A stretch of 64,000 bases of DNA, taken from an uncultured Oscillospiraceae bacterium. Lineage in GTDB: Bacteria; Bacillota; Clostridia; Oscillospirales; Ruminococcaceae. This document shows, one piece after another, positions 8,651-18,457 of the stretch. The number at the start of each line of letters is the position of its first letter. Position 1 is the first letter of the stretch. The stretch spans positions 1 through 64,000 of the forward strand of contig CAKSIT010000016.1 in the NCBI GenBank assembly GCA_934462925.1, in the 5' to 3' direction. The translations under genes and the position numbers were made by a program. Under the pieces are notes generated by a model. That model had not been told where the DNA came from. It made no database searches and saw only the letters and a list, made by a program, of their open reading frames with translations.

Positions 8651-8683
8651 GAAAAAGGATATTTTTTATGATGGGGAGTGCGT

Positions 8684-9412
8684 ATGGAGGCAATTTTACA
8701 GCTGCTGGTATGGCTTGTGGGGATAGTGCCGATACTGCTGATATTTCTGTTTTTGTTTGTAAGCGGGCTGTTTATAAACACAAAAAAGCCCTACGAGCGC
8801 GACAGCAGGTTCTACCGCGCGCTGCTTGACGGTTCTACCACGATAATACTGTGGGTGCTTGGCGTGCGCTGCAAAGTAATCGGCGCAGAGAAGCTGCCCG
8901 AGGGCAACTTTCTGTTCATAAGCAATCACCGCTCAAACTACGACCCCATCATACAATGGACGGTGTTCAAGCGCCGCAGGATATCGTTCATCTCCAAAGG
9001 CGAGAACTTTAAGATACCGATGTACGGCAGGCTTATTCACCGCTGCTGCTTTATGGCGATAGACCGCGAGAACCCGCGCAGGGCGATGGAAACGATAAAC
9101 CGCGCCGCGCGGCTTCTCACCGAAACGGAGAACAGCGTGGGCGTTTACCCAGAGGGCAAGCGCAGCAAGGATTGTACGCTGCTGCCGTTCCATAACGGGG
9201 TGCTTAAGGCGGCGAAAAAGGCGGGCAGACCTGTAGTCGCGTCCACCATAGAGGGGACGGAGCATATTTTCGGCAACATAAAGCGGCTTAAGAGGACCAC
9301 AGTCACCATAAAGATACTTGAAACGATAGACGCGCAGCGCGTCAGAACGACAAGCACCGCAGACCTCGGCGAGTACTGCGCGGAGCTTATGAAAAGGGAA
9401 CTCGGAGGATAA
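8684..9412 (+). CDS. plsC: 1-acyl-sn-glycerol-3-phosphate acyltransferase
   Basis: 242 aa. An N-terminal membrane helix (about 5-25) is followed by the acyltransferase motifs: HX4D as NHRSNYDP near 80-87, and the substrate-binding EGKRS near 157. It transfers an acyl group to position 2 of lysophosphatidic acid at the membrane, giving phosphatidic acid. I chose the ATG at 8684 because GGGAG is 6 bp upstream; the GTG at 8678 touches that RBS. The next gene, a lipid kinase, starts 3 bp after the stop, so the two form a lipid operon. The palindromic leader suggests dedicated control. Confidence 0.9.
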   Translation: MEAILQLLVWLVGIVPILLIFLFLFVSGLFINTKKPYERDSRFYRALLDGSTTIILWVLGVRCKVIGAEKLPEGNFLFISNHRSNYDPIIQWTVFKRRRISFISKGENFKIPMYGRLIHRCCFMAIDRENPRRAMETINRAARLLTETENSVGVYPEGKRSKDCTLLPFHNGVLKAAKKAGRPVVASTIEGTEHIFGNIKRLKRTTVTIKILETIDAQRVRTTSTADLGEYCAELMKRELGG

Positions 9413-9415
9413 AAC

Positions 9416-10306
9416 ATGATACACGTACTGTATAACGCGCTTGCGGGCAACAAGACCTGCGAGGAGCAGGCGAGAAAGCTCACGGAGCTTTACAGAGGCG
9501 AGCAGCTCGACTTTGTAAGCATGGCTGAGGCGGACTACGCGGCGTTCTTTGCGGGGCTTGGCGCAGGAGATAAGGTGATAATATGCGGCGGCGACGGCAC
9601 GCTCAACCGTTTTGTAAACGACACGCGCGGCATAGACATAGCGTGCGACATACTTTACTACGCGGCGGGCAGCGGCAACGACTTCCTGCACGACCTTGGC
9701 AAGGAAAAGGGCGAGCCGCCTATAAAGATAAACCAGTACATAAAAAACCTGCCATCGGTGACTGTAAATGGGCGCGAGTCGCTGTTTATAAACGCGATAG
9801 GCTTTGGCATTGACGGCTACTGCTGCGAGGTAGGCGACGAGCAGCGCAAAAAGGCGAACGGCAAGCCCGTAAATTACACAAGCATAGCGATAAAGGGGCT
9901 GCTGGGCGCGTTCAAGCCGTCCGACGCCACGGTTATAATAGACGGCGTGGAAAAGCGCTACAAAAAGGTATGGATAGCGCCCACAATGCACGGCAGGTTC
10001 TACGGCGGCGGCATGAACGCCGCGCCCGCGCAGCGCCGCGACGACCCCGAGGGCAAGTTCTCGGTGGTTATATGGCACGGCTCAAACAAGCTCAAAACGC
10101 TCATGGTGTTCCCGTCCATCTTCAAGGGCGAACACGTAAAGCAGACTAAGTACATCGACATCACCCGCGCGGACGAGGTGACGATACGCTTCGACAAGCC
10201 CTGCGCGCTGCAGATAGACGGGGAAACCATTCTGGGCGTTACCGAGTACACCGCGAGGAGCAGCGCGAAAACAAGAGCGGAAAAAGAGGTTTTAGTTAAT
10301 AGTTAA
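9416..10306 (+). CDS. Diacylglycerol/lipid kinase, DagK-YegS family
   Basis: 296 aa. The nucleotide-binding GGDGT is at about residues 58-62, with a GSGNDF loop near 85, and a C-terminal beta-sandwich follows. The family phosphorylates diacylglycerol or related lipids with ATP and recycles lipid headgroup turnover products. It has GGAGG upstream and sits 3 bp behind plsC, so its product could enter the same phosphatidate pool. Length is usual for the family. The exact lipid substrate is uncertain. Confidence 0.88.
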   Translation: MIHVLYNALAGNKTCEEQARKLTELYRGEQLDFVSMAEADYAAFFAGLGAGDKVIICGGDGTLNRFVNDTRGIDIACDILYYAAGSGNDFLHDLGKEKGEPPIKINQYIKNLPSVTVNGRESLFINAIGFGIDGYCCEVGDEQRKKANGKPVNYTSIAIKGLLGAFKPSDATVIIDGVEKRYKKVWIAPTMHGRFYGGGMNAAPAQRRDDPEGKFSVVIWHGSNKLKTLMVFPSIFKGEHVKQTKYIDITRADEVTIRFDKPCALQIDGETILGVTEYTARSSAKTRAEKEVLVNS

Positions 10307-10377
10307 TAATTAACAATGCGTAATTCGTAATGCGTAATGCGTAATTGTATGCGGCTAAATTCGCATTACGCATTGCT
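10304..10377. repeat. AT-rich dispersed repeat (cgtaatgcgtaat type)
   Basis: Built from iterated taattcgtaatgcgtaatgc plus the inverse cgcattacgcatt, preceded by ttaatagttaataattaac. The same modules occur at 29988-30220, 32415-32433 and 33985-34047. Confidence 0.75.
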
Positions 10378-10430
10378 CGCTTTAAGCTAGAGCGAAAAAA
10401 AGGGCTTTTAGCTAATAGTGTTCGGACAAT

Positions 10431-10464
10431 AAAAACCGCCCTGTGGAATACGGGGCGGTTTTTA
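10431..10464. terminator. Bidirectional terminator between the lipid kinase gene and yajC
   Basis: The stem ccgcccYg / cggggcgg lies between aaaaa and ttttt, so it can serve both convergent transcripts. Confidence 0.88.
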
Positions 10465-10501
10465 TTTGTTTGAGGCTGGGGAGAAAGGTGCAGCCGCGCG
10501 C

Positions 10502-10897
10502 TTACTTGATTTCCTTGGGCTTATTATCCTTGTCCTTCTTAAGCTTCTTAGCCTCGGGAGCGAGCTCTGCGGGGGCTTCGTGAACGGTGTTGTTCTTTGC
10601 GATAGCGGACTTAAGCACGCGTATCTTCGTTCTGTCCGAGCCTGTTTCGATAAGGATAGTGTCCTCCTTGACGGAAACCACGCGGCCGATTATACCGCCG
10701 TTTGTGATAACCTCGTCGGCTACCTGTATGTTGTTGAGCATATTCTGCATTTCCTTGCTGCGCTTCTTTTCGGGGCGAATAACAAAGAAGTAGAATACCA
10801 CCACCATAAGCACTATGGGAATGATAAGCGAGAGCATACTAGCCCCGCCTGCCGCCTGGTCTGCGGCTGCTGTAAGCGCCAAAAGCATTGTGTTCAT
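10502..10897 (-). CDS. yajC: Preprotein translocase subunit YajC
   Basis: 131 aa. One membrane helix (about 21-40) is followed at once by the family hallmark FVIRPEKKRSKEMQ, then a small beta domain (GDEV-like VADEVITNGG), ending in a Lys-rich tail. YajC is an accessory of the SecYEG-SecDF membrane complex. It is monocistronic here with its own promoter; secDF lies elsewhere in this window (27.5-29.9 kb) instead of next to it. Length is a little over the usual 90-110 aa because of the charged tail. Confidence 0.93.
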   Translation of the reverse strand: MNTMLLALTAAADQAAGGASMLSLIIPIVLMVVVFYFFVIRPEKKRSKEMQNMLNNIQVADEVITNGGIIGRVVSVKEDTILIETGSDRTKIRVLKSAIAKNNTVHEAPAELAPEAKKLKKDKDNKPKEIK

Positions 10898-10957
10898 CAG
10901 TTGTCCTCCGTTGTTCTTTTATCTTACCGCCCTGCGGCGGCTCACGTCAACTCTTTT

Positions 10958-10986
10958 ATTATACATTAAATTCCGCAATAAATCAA
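10958..10986 (-). promoter_or_regulatory. Sigma-A promoter of yajC
   Basis: Minus strand TTGATT (10986-10981), a 17-bp spacer and TATAAT (10963-10958). The short leader contains a GCCGCC/GGCGGT hairpin. Confidence 0.75.
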
Positions 10987-11039
10987 GGGGCAAAGCGGCT
11001 TTTTCACAAATAATTCATCTGCGGCGGCGTAATTCGGCG

Positions 11040-12236
11040 TTATTTTCCCGAATAAACCGCTATCCCGTTTTCCGCGAACGCCCGCGTAAGCTCGTCGTGC
11101 GCCGCGCCCGCGCCTACGTACACCGCGTACTCCTGCCCCGAGAACTGCGCGCCCATTCTGCCCATAAAGCTCTTTGCGCCCGTGTACGCGCCGTCGCCCG
11201 CGTATGCTATCAGCAGCTCTACGCCGTGCAGGCGGGTCGAATCTCCCGCGGCCTCCGCCGTGGTGGAAAGCCTGCTGTCCGCAAAAAGCGAAGCGCTGTC
11301 CGTTTCCAGCATGATTTTCGCGCCGTTGTCGCGCGCCGCGCCGTCCGCCGCCGTTATAACGTCCCAGAGCGCGTTGAGCCGCGCCGTTTCGTCGCCTATC
11401 GGCTGCCCCGCAAGGTACTCCGAATAATCTGTCGGGTGGAACTCGGGGAATATCGTGTTGGCGAGGACTATCCTGCCAAAGCCCGCCTTTGAAAGCTCCG
11501 CGGTCATCTGCGCGATATAATCCACGGTATTTGCGTTGAACGGGTCGAGCCACTTTTTGCCGCCGTTTGCGGGGGCTGCGTCGTGCCATGCGCCCATGTC
11601 GCCCGTGATAAGGTAGTTGCCGCCGACGAAAATGCCGCTTGTGTGGTCCTTAAGCGTGTTTATGCGCGCCACGGGGGTCATGCCCATGCCCTTTATCGTG
11701 TCGCATACCTGCTTTGCGGTAAGCTTGCCCTTAACGGCGTCGCTGTCCTTTACGCCCTCTATTTCGGTCTTGTACAGCACGTAGCCCATATCGTCCTTCA
11801 TGGTAACGCACACGGCGGTGTACCCGCTGCTTTTTGCGGAGGCTATCGTGCTTTTAAGGCTGTCGGTGTCGTAGTATTCAAGCACCGCCTCGTCAAGAAA
11901 GAGCGCGCCCGTTTCCTGCTGCGGCTCGGGTTCAGCCTGAGAGGTCTGCTGCGACTCCTGCTCCTGCGTATCCGCCGTTTCAGCGGTCTGCGCGCTTTCC
12001 TGCGTTACGGACTCGGGCGGCGTCCACGAGGAGGAGCTGTCGCTGCTCGTGTTGTCTTTCTTATTCTGAAAATACTCCATAAGCGGCCTGCCTATGCCGA
12101 ACCCCACAACGCACAGCACAGCGGCTGCAAGCACCGTAAGCACGGTTGCAAGCACCTTTTTGGCGGTGCTTTTCTTGCGGTTGTATAGGTTGTAGCGGCG
12201 GTGTTTTATCTTTATTCCCTGTTTTTTCTGTTTCAT
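11040..12236 (-). CDS. Membrane-anchored putative glycoside hydrolase (DUF4015-like)
   Basis: 398 aa. A basic cytoplasmic start and a TM helix at about 27-48 precede a Ser/Thr/Glu/Gln-rich linker (about 60-108) and a TIM-barrel-like domain. That domain carries family-type stretches such as GYTAVCVTMKDDMGYVLY, TPVARINTLKD and WLDPFNANTVDYIAQM. DUF4015 proteins are predicted glycoside hydrolases, but no enzyme activity is assured. The usual FDYVRFP catalytic stretch reads ANTIFPE here, so the active site may be altered. The gene is last in the rpe-rnfDEA operon, 37 bp after rnfA. Confidence 0.65.
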   Translation of the reverse strand: MKQKKQGIKIKHRRYNLYNRKKSTAKKVLATVLTVLAAAVLCVVGFGIGRPLMEYFQNKKDNTSSDSSSSWTPPESVTQESAQTAETADTQEQESQQTSQAEPEPQQETGALFLDEAVLEYYDTDSLKSTIASAKSSGYTAVCVTMKDDMGYVLYKTEIEGVKDSDAVKGKLTAKQVCDTIKGMGMTPVARINTLKDHTSGIFVGGNYLITGDMGAWHDAAPANGGKKWLDPFNANTVDYIAQMTAELSKAGFGRIVLANTIFPEFHPTDYSEYLAGQPIGDETARLNALWDVITAADGAARDNGAKIMLETDSASLFADSRLSTTAEAAGDSTRLHGVELLIAYAGDGAYTGAKSFMGRMGAQFSGQEYAVYVGAGAAHDELTRAFAENGIAVYSGK

Positions 12237-12273
12237 GCTATGCCCCTTTCTCTGTTATGCCGCAAGGCTTGGG

Positions 12274-12867
12274 CTAAAAGTTAGACGTGTACCCCACGAG
12301 CGTGTAGAACGCCAGCGAGATTATGCCGATATATACAAGCATTATCGGGTAGCCCCTGAAAACGCGCGGTATCTTGTCCGAATCCAGCCGCTCGTGCGCG
12401 ATGTTGAGCAGAAAGCACGCCAAAAAGAACCCCACGCCCGTGCCGAAGCCGTAGCCCATATAGCCCCAGATGTCGCTGCCGTAGCCCGAGTTTAAGAACA
12501 GCGCGCCTATAACGGTGCAGTTTACTATTGCAACGTGCGCGTATTTTTTCACCCGCGCAAAGGTTTTGGGGAACACCCTCCACAAAAACAGCAGCGCCAG
12601 AATATACAGCACGCTTATTATGCCCACATAAATCAGCGGCATGAATAAAAAACCGTATTGAAGCGGCAGCACGATTCTGTCGAAAAGGTAGGACAGGCAG
12701 CTCGCCGCGGTAGTCATTGCGGTTATGCCAAGGCTGAAGCCTATAACGTGGGCGTTTTTGCGCGAGGCGTAAATTACGACGTTTGAGCCGAGCGCGCGGT
12801 CGAAAATGGCGTTCTGCACGAAAACAGAAAGCATTGCCGTAGAAATTATTTTTGCAAAAGCCGTCAT
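12274..12867 (-). CDS. RnfA/RsxA-like membrane subunit, one cluster cysteine lost
   Basis: 197 aa with six membrane segments, and full-length similarity in pattern to RnfA/NqrE. In genuine RnfA, one Cys in a GICPFLGV stretch and one in NCAVLG hold half of an intramembrane [2Fe-2S] cluster. Here the first stretch reads GSNVVIY (residues 27-33) with no Cys; the second is kept as NCTVIG (C117). Its start overlaps the rnfE stop by 4 bp. It is therefore an RnfA homologue that probably cannot form the normal cluster. Function unknown. Confidence 0.8.
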   Translation of the reverse strand: MTAFAKIISTAMLSVFVQNAIFDRALGSNVVIYASRKNAHVIGFSLGITAMTTAASCLSYLFDRIVLPLQYGFLFMPLIYVGIISVLYILALLFLWRVFPKTFARVKKYAHVAIVNCTVIGALFLNSGYGSDIWGYMGYGFGTGVGFFLACFLLNIAHERLDSDKIPRVFRGYPIMLVYIGIISLAFYTLVGYTSNF

Positions 12868-13484
12868 AAGCGCTTCGCCTCCTTACGCGCGCGGCTGCGC
12901 CTGTGCGAGATAGCGCGGCAGCCCGCCGCGAGGAATCCAACGAGAATAAACCCGAAGAACGGCGACTTTGCCGCAGGCAGGGGCGCGGCGAACACGTGGA
13001 AGCCGAACAGCGTGCCGAACGCCAGCAGTTCGCGTATAATGCCTACAGCGAACGCCGCTATGGCGTAGCCCGCTATGTATATCAGTATATCCGCCGCCAT
13101 AAGCCCGAACGGCCGCAGGTAAAAGCGGCTTTCGGTCTTTGCGAGGATAAGCGAGTTTACAACGAGTATTTCTATGTATATCATGACCTCCGAAGCGGTT
13201 TCGGGGAACAGCGCCCGCGCCGCCATTACGGTAGGTATAAACATCACCGCCGCTGCCGCCGCGTACATAAGTATGCGCACGGTGTAGGCTATCTTACGCG
13301 GAATAAAGCGGCAGAACACTATCGTCGGGAAGCTTATCATAAGAAAGCTGAGCGACAGCAGCGCGGCGCGCTCCGCGGTGGTTGCTGCAACGATAACGGG
13401 CGCTGTCACAAGCCCGCTCATAAGCACGATGTTCTGGCGGAAAAGCCCGTCCAAATCAAGGCGCTGCGGCTTATTCTCCATCAT
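12864..13484 (-). CDS. RnfE/RsxE-like membrane subunit, both cluster cysteines lost
   Basis: 206 aa with six membrane segments. The RnfE start region is recognisable (NIVLMSGL), but the usual Cys-Pro stretch reads TAPVIV (27-32) and the usual TNCLILG reads VNSLILA with Ser at 111. Both expected cluster ligands are missing. The C-terminus is short and basic. It overlaps rnfD by 14 bp and rnfA by 4 bp, so the three proteins are very likely made together in equal amounts and still form one membrane complex. Confidence 0.78.
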   Translation of the reverse strand: MMENKPQRLDLDGLFRQNIVLMSGLVTAPVIVAATTAERAALLSLSFLMISFPTIVFCRFIPRKIAYTVRILMYAAAAAVMFIPTVMAARALFPETASEVMIYIEILVVNSLILAKTESRFYLRPFGLMAADILIYIAGYAIAAFAVGIIRELLAFGTLFGFHVFAAPLPAAKSPFFGFILVGFLAAGCRAISHRRSRARKEAKRL

Positions 13485-14580
13485 CGTCGCCCTCCTTGCG
13501 CTCCCTGCGCCTGTGCTTTTTTATTTCGCCGTCTATGGGCGGGGTGTTAAAGCGGTATTTTTTCGGCAGGATTATCTCCTGCGTATCCGTAAGCTTTACC
13601 TTGCCGCGCTGCACCTGCGCTACGGACTTTTCGTAGGAATTAAGGTAGCTTTTGGACCAGTAGGAAACGTTCTCCACAATCGTATCGAACGAGCAGGAAA
13701 GCGCGCTTACTATAAGCAGCGCGAATATGAAGCTGCCCTCCGTCTGCCCGAGATTCCTGAACATCATTGTCGTGTAGCCGAGCGCCACGCCGTACATTAT
13801 CCTTGCTGCAAAGCGCTTTGGCAGCAGGTATGGCTCTGCCGCCATAAAGAACACACCGAACAGCAGGTAGCCCGAGGACAGCTCATAGAACACCGACATA
13901 AGCCCCGAGTACTCCGCACGCGGGTAAAGAAACGCCAGCAGCGCGCACACACCAAGGCACGGCAGCGCCGCCGCAGGGCTGCTGCTGCCCCTTACAAGCA
14001 GGCATACGCCGCACACAAGTATTATTAGAATGCTCACCGCCCCTATAGCCCCGGGGACTGTCCCCAGCAGGATATCGAGCCATGAAGCCGAGGGTACGTT
14101 GCCGAGCCGCAGCGAGTACTCCACCGAGCGCGCCGCAGCGCCTGCGTATTCGCCGAAAATCGGTGCGCTTTCGCCGTATTTCGGAAAGCTCAGCATTTCC
14201 TGCGGGTAGCAGATTATAAGCAGCGCCGCCGATATAGCGGGCGGGCTGAAAACTATGTTGTCGCTTGCGCCGAACACGTGCTTGCCGAGTACCGCGATAA
14301 CTATTGCGGAAAACACGACAAGCCCGTAGGGGATACTGCTGGGCATCAGCATTGCCGCGCACAGCCCCCAGAAAGGCACGGCGGCGTCCTTTACGTCGTA
14401 GCGGATTTTGCGTACAGCGCAGGCTATGCGGTCGGTAAGCATACACGCGCCAACGCTCAGCGCGCTTACGAAAAGCGTCCTTACGCCCATCATAAACACC
14501 GCGGGTATAAGCAGCGCCGCCATGAATATAAGCCGCTCCGTGTACGCCTTACGCGGCTCGCGCAGGGGTAGAGATATCAT
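13471..14580 (-). CDS. RnfD/NqrB-like membrane subunit without the flavin site
   Basis: 369 aa with about nine membrane segments. The NqrB/RnfD fold is visible (PPAISAALLI near 113, LLGTVPGAIG at 171-180). In true RnfD the threonine of an SGAT motif covalently holds FMN shortly before the LLG..PG stretch. Here that place reads AGAAA (146-150), so the acceptor Thr is absent, and the Glu normally following GSIG is Ala. The protein also carries a hydrophilic C-terminal tail of about 70 residues rich in Lys/Arg then Asp/Glu. No rnfB, rnfC or rnfG is nearby. Confidence 0.78.
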   Translation of the reverse strand: MISLPLREPRKAYTERLIFMAALLIPAVFMMGVRTLFVSALSVGACMLTDRIACAVRKIRYDVKDAAVPFWGLCAAMLMPSSIPYGLVVFSAIVIAVLGKHVFGASDNIVFSPPAISAALLIICYPQEMLSFPKYGESAPIFGEYAGAAARSVEYSLRLGNVPSASWLDILLGTVPGAIGAVSILIILVCGVCLLVRGSSSPAAALPCLGVCALLAFLYPRAEYSGLMSVFYELSSGYLLFGVFFMAAEPYLLPKRFAARIMYGVALGYTTMMFRNLGQTEGSFIFALLIVSALSCSFDTIVENVSYWSKSYLNSYEKSVAQVQRGKVKLTDTQEIILPKKYRFNTPPIDGEIKKHRRRERKEGDDDGE

Positions 14581-15251
14581 TGTTGTATGTTCCTTTCGCT
14601 TGCCTTAAGCAGGGCGTTCGCCTGCGCCATGTTCCGCGCGCCGAAAAGTCCCGTGCCTGCCACGAGTACGTCTGCGCCCGCCGCCTTTACTATGGGGGCG
14701 GTGCTTTCGTTTATGCCGCCGTCCACCTCTATATGGACGTTTTCATAGCCGTTTTTGTCGAGATAATCGCGCAGCGAGCGTATTTTGCCCGCCATAAGGG
14801 GGATAAAGCCCTGCCCGCCGTAGCCGGGGTTCACGGTCATTACAAGTATCATGTCGCACAGCGGCAGGTACGGCAGCGCCTTTTCCACGGGCGTTGCGGG
14901 CTTCAGCGCAAGGGCGCTTTTCATGCCGCGCGCGCGTATTTCCTCAAGGCACGCCTTAACGTCGCAGCGGCTTTCTATGTGGATATCCACAAGACTTGCC
15001 CCCGCCTGCGCAAAGAACTCTATTTGCCGCGCGGGGTCGTCCACCATAAGGTGTACGTCAAGGAACATATCCGTATGCTCCCTCACGCGCTTAAGCACGG
15101 GCGCGCCGTAGCTTATCTGCTCTACAAACACGCCGTCCATAACGTCAAAGTGTATCCAGTCAACGCCCGCAGCCTTACAGCGCGCGGTTTCCGCGGCGAT
15201 ATCCGCAAGGTCGCACGCAAGCAGCGAGGCGGAGGTTATTATCTCTTTTAT
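14577..15251 (-). CDS. rpe: Ribulose-phosphate 3-epimerase, no standard start codon
   Basis: Interconverts ribulose-5-P and xylulose-5-P in the pentose phosphate pathway. Family landmarks are all present: WIHFDVMDG, DVHLMVDDP, NPGYGGQGF and the phosphate-binding VDGGI. The first in-frame ATG (15140) is inside DVMDG and would delete the first strand and catalytic His. Homology continues upstream as IITSASLLACDLADI, equal to the family's ISPSLLSADF start, yet the frame offers only ATA (15251) or CTG (15260) there, 2-10 bp after AAGGGA. I extend the gene to 15251; the true start is unresolved. It overlaps rnfD by 4 bp and heads that operon. Confidence 0.85.
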   Translation of the reverse strand: MKEIITSASLLACDLADIAAETARCKAAGVDWIHFDVMDGVFVEQISYGAPVLKRVREHTDMFLDVHLMVDDPARQIEFFAQAGASLVDIHIESRCDVKACLEEIRARGMKSALALKPATPVEKALPYLPLCDMILVMTVNPGYGGQGFIPLMAGKIRSLRDYLDKNGYENVHIEVDGGINESTAPIVKAAGADVLVAGTGLFGARNMAQANALLKASERNIQQ

Positions 15252-15326
15252 AAAAACCAGTCCCTTTATTACATTCTGTATAGCGTTTTGGGCAGAATAT
15301 GCGCCCGCACGCTCCCATACAATACT

Positions 15327-15355
15327 ATTCTATAATAAATAACATTTTTAGTCAA
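15327..15355 (-). promoter_or_regulatory. Sigma-A promoter of the rpe-rnfDEA operon
   Basis: Minus strand TTGACT (15355-15350), a 17-bp spacer and TAGAAT (15332-15327), about 75 bp before the rpe coding region. Confidence 0.7.
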
Positions 15356-15459
15356 TAGCAAATGCGCAAATTTGCGTCTAAAAAATCAAAAGCGTGAAAA
15401 TGTTCTAAACCGCGCCCGAAATCCGAAAGATATTTGTTCATTTTTCCTGCGGGATTTGC

Positions 15460-15488
15460 TTGAAAAAAGTCGGCGTTGGTGCTATAAT
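15460..15488 (+). promoter_or_regulatory. Sigma-A promoter of guaB
   Basis: TTGAAA (15460-15465), a 17-bp spacer and TATAAT (15483-15488). It diverges from the rpe promoter about 105 bp away. No purine riboswitch core was seen in the short leader. Confidence 0.75.
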
Positions 15489-15558
15489 AATAACAATATA
15501 CCCCGATAGAAAAGAGAGGCTGCGGGTTTCCGCAACGTGCAGGAAAGTGAGGAACTGA

Positions 15559-17034
<1,476 letters not shown>

Positions 17035-17070
17035 GCTGGCGAAAAATAAAACGGTAGTAAATATTGCAAC

Positions 17071-17314
17071 AGACTGTGGGGGGAAAACTCTTTGTTTTTC
17101 AGGCACGCTGCGCTTAGCCTGCCCCAACCCCACGCCCCCTTTAGCGCTTTTAACGCGTAATGGTTAAGTGGTGGGGGCGCTGGTCTGTCGGTCAGCCCCT
17201 CTGTCGCTGCGCGACACCTCCCCAGCGGGAGACACCCCACACCCCTGCTTCCTTTTGTGCCAAAAGGAAGCGAAAATCAATCCGCTACGCGGGTATTTCA
17301 ATGTTTATCAACAA
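17071..17314 (+). repeat. GC-rich intergenic repeat, copy 1
   Basis: About 240 bp running from agactgtggggggaaaact to caatgtttatcaac. It includes a gtcgctgcgcgac palindrome and a perfect 11-bp hairpin (gcttccttttg / caaaaggaagc). Closely similar copies are at 19170-19411 and 27306-27517, all in the same orientation and none coding. Confidence 0.92.
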
Positions 17315-17349
17315 TTGCGGGCGGTATCAAAGCGATACCGCCCGTTTTT

Positions 17350-18210
17350 TTATCCTACTGAAACGTACTCCGTCCACTTGAGCAGCTCCACAATCCTGCG
17401 GTCTGCCTGCCTGTAGCCGTCGCGGTAGCTTGCCATAATCTTGTCGGGGTCATGCTCGAACTTTGATATAGCGGGAAGCTCGGGGCGGAACACCATTATC
17501 CTGCCCTCGTCGGAAAGCTCCTGCATAAGGCGCAGGGTCTGCTCGTAGCGGTCAACGCGCGTCATGCACGCTTCTACAAAGGCGGGGTATTGCTTGTACA
17601 TCTGCGCTATTACGGTCTTAAACTTCCTGTAGTCCGTAGGCGGCGTGTTGGTATCGGGCTTTGTGAGTATCACCACAAGCTTGTCGCAGCCGCTGTCAAG
17701 CGCGTGTTCTATCGGTATGGAGTCCGCAATGCTGCCGTCAAGGTAGTGCCGCCCGTTTATCTCCACAGGCTCGCATATCATGGGAACGGAGCAGGTAGCC
17801 TTGCATACGGTGAGCAGCTCGCGCTCGTCCTCAAAGCTGCTGAAATACTCCGCCTTGCCCGTTTCAAGGCATGTGCATACGTATTCCGTTTCAATGCCGC
17901 TGTTAAAGTATGTATTAAAATCGAACGGGTACTGGTGGTACGGGTACTCGAACGCCATTTTGTCGAGGTTTATGAACTTCCTGCACTCCACAAGCTGCTT
18001 AAGCCCGTAGTAGCATTCCGCGCGCGGAACGTTTATCATGCGCGCCGTTCTGCCCTTCTGCCGCGAAGCGTAGCTCATTGCGTTGCCGCCGCCTGCGGAC
18101 ACGCCCACAACGTAGGGGAAGTACACCCCGTTTTCCATAAGGCGGTCAAGCACTCCCGCAGTAAATATCCCTCTAACTGCGCCGCCCTCGAGTATAAGTC
18201 CTGTTTTCAT
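17350..18210 (-). CDS. Patatin-like phospholipase
   Basis: 286 aa. The oxyanion loop LEGGAVRG is at 7-14, the nucleophile elbow GVSAGG has Ser38, and the dyad Asp158 is in DGSIADS. A C-terminal alpha-helical segment follows, as in bacterial patatin/YjjU-type esterases. It should hydrolyse acyl chains from phospholipids or related esters; no signal peptide is present, so it acts inside the cell. It is the third gene of an apparent operon after the acyltransferase-like and ACP-like genes, 4 bp behind the latter, suggesting joint lipid work. Confidence 0.88.
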   Translation of the reverse strand: MKTGLILEGGAVRGIFTAGVLDRLMENGVYFPYVVGVSAGGGNAMSYASRQKGRTARMINVPRAECYYGLKQLVECRKFINLDKMAFEYPYHQYPFDFNTYFNSGIETEYVCTCLETGKAEYFSSFEDERELLTVCKATCSVPMICEPVEINGRHYLDGSIADSIPIEHALDSGCDKLVVILTKPDTNTPPTDYRKFKTVIAQMYKQYPAFVEACMTRVDRYEQTLRLMQELSDEGRIMVFRPELPAISKFEHDPDKIMASYRDGYRQADRRIVELLKWTEYVSVG

Positions 18211-18214
18211 AGCG

Positions 18215-18457
18215 TCACCCAGCCTTTTCTTTGCTCTTTTCTATATATTCTGCGACATCTCCGAGCGTTTTAAGCTCGGGGCTGCCTGTAATGCGTATGT
18301 CAAACTCGTCCTCTACCGCCAGCGCGAACAGCAGCAGCGCCGAGGCGTCAAGCCCGGGCAATTCCCGCAGATTCGTATGCGCGGTAAAAGTCCCCTGCGA
18401 AAGCTCGGGCGCTACCGTACAAAGCAGCATGGCGAGCTTTTCTATCAGGGCGTTCAT
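18215..18457 (-). CDS. Acyl-carrier-protein-like protein lacking the carrier serine
   Basis: 80 aa with the length and four-helix spacing of ACP, including the VEDEFDI helix III entry. In ACP the phosphopantetheine serine is in DSL at the start of helix II. Counting back from EDEF, the matching position is D37-A38, with Ser one residue later (DAS). The standard attachment Ser is thus replaced by Ala. It might be a non-modified partner protein, or the shifted Ser39 might be used. The first codon overlaps the stop of the upstream acyltransferase-like gene by 4 bp. Confidence 0.7.
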   Translation of the reverse strand: MNALIEKLAMLLCTVAPELSQGTFTAHTNLRELPGLDASALLLFALAVEDEFDIRITGSPELKTLGDVAEYIEKSKEKAG

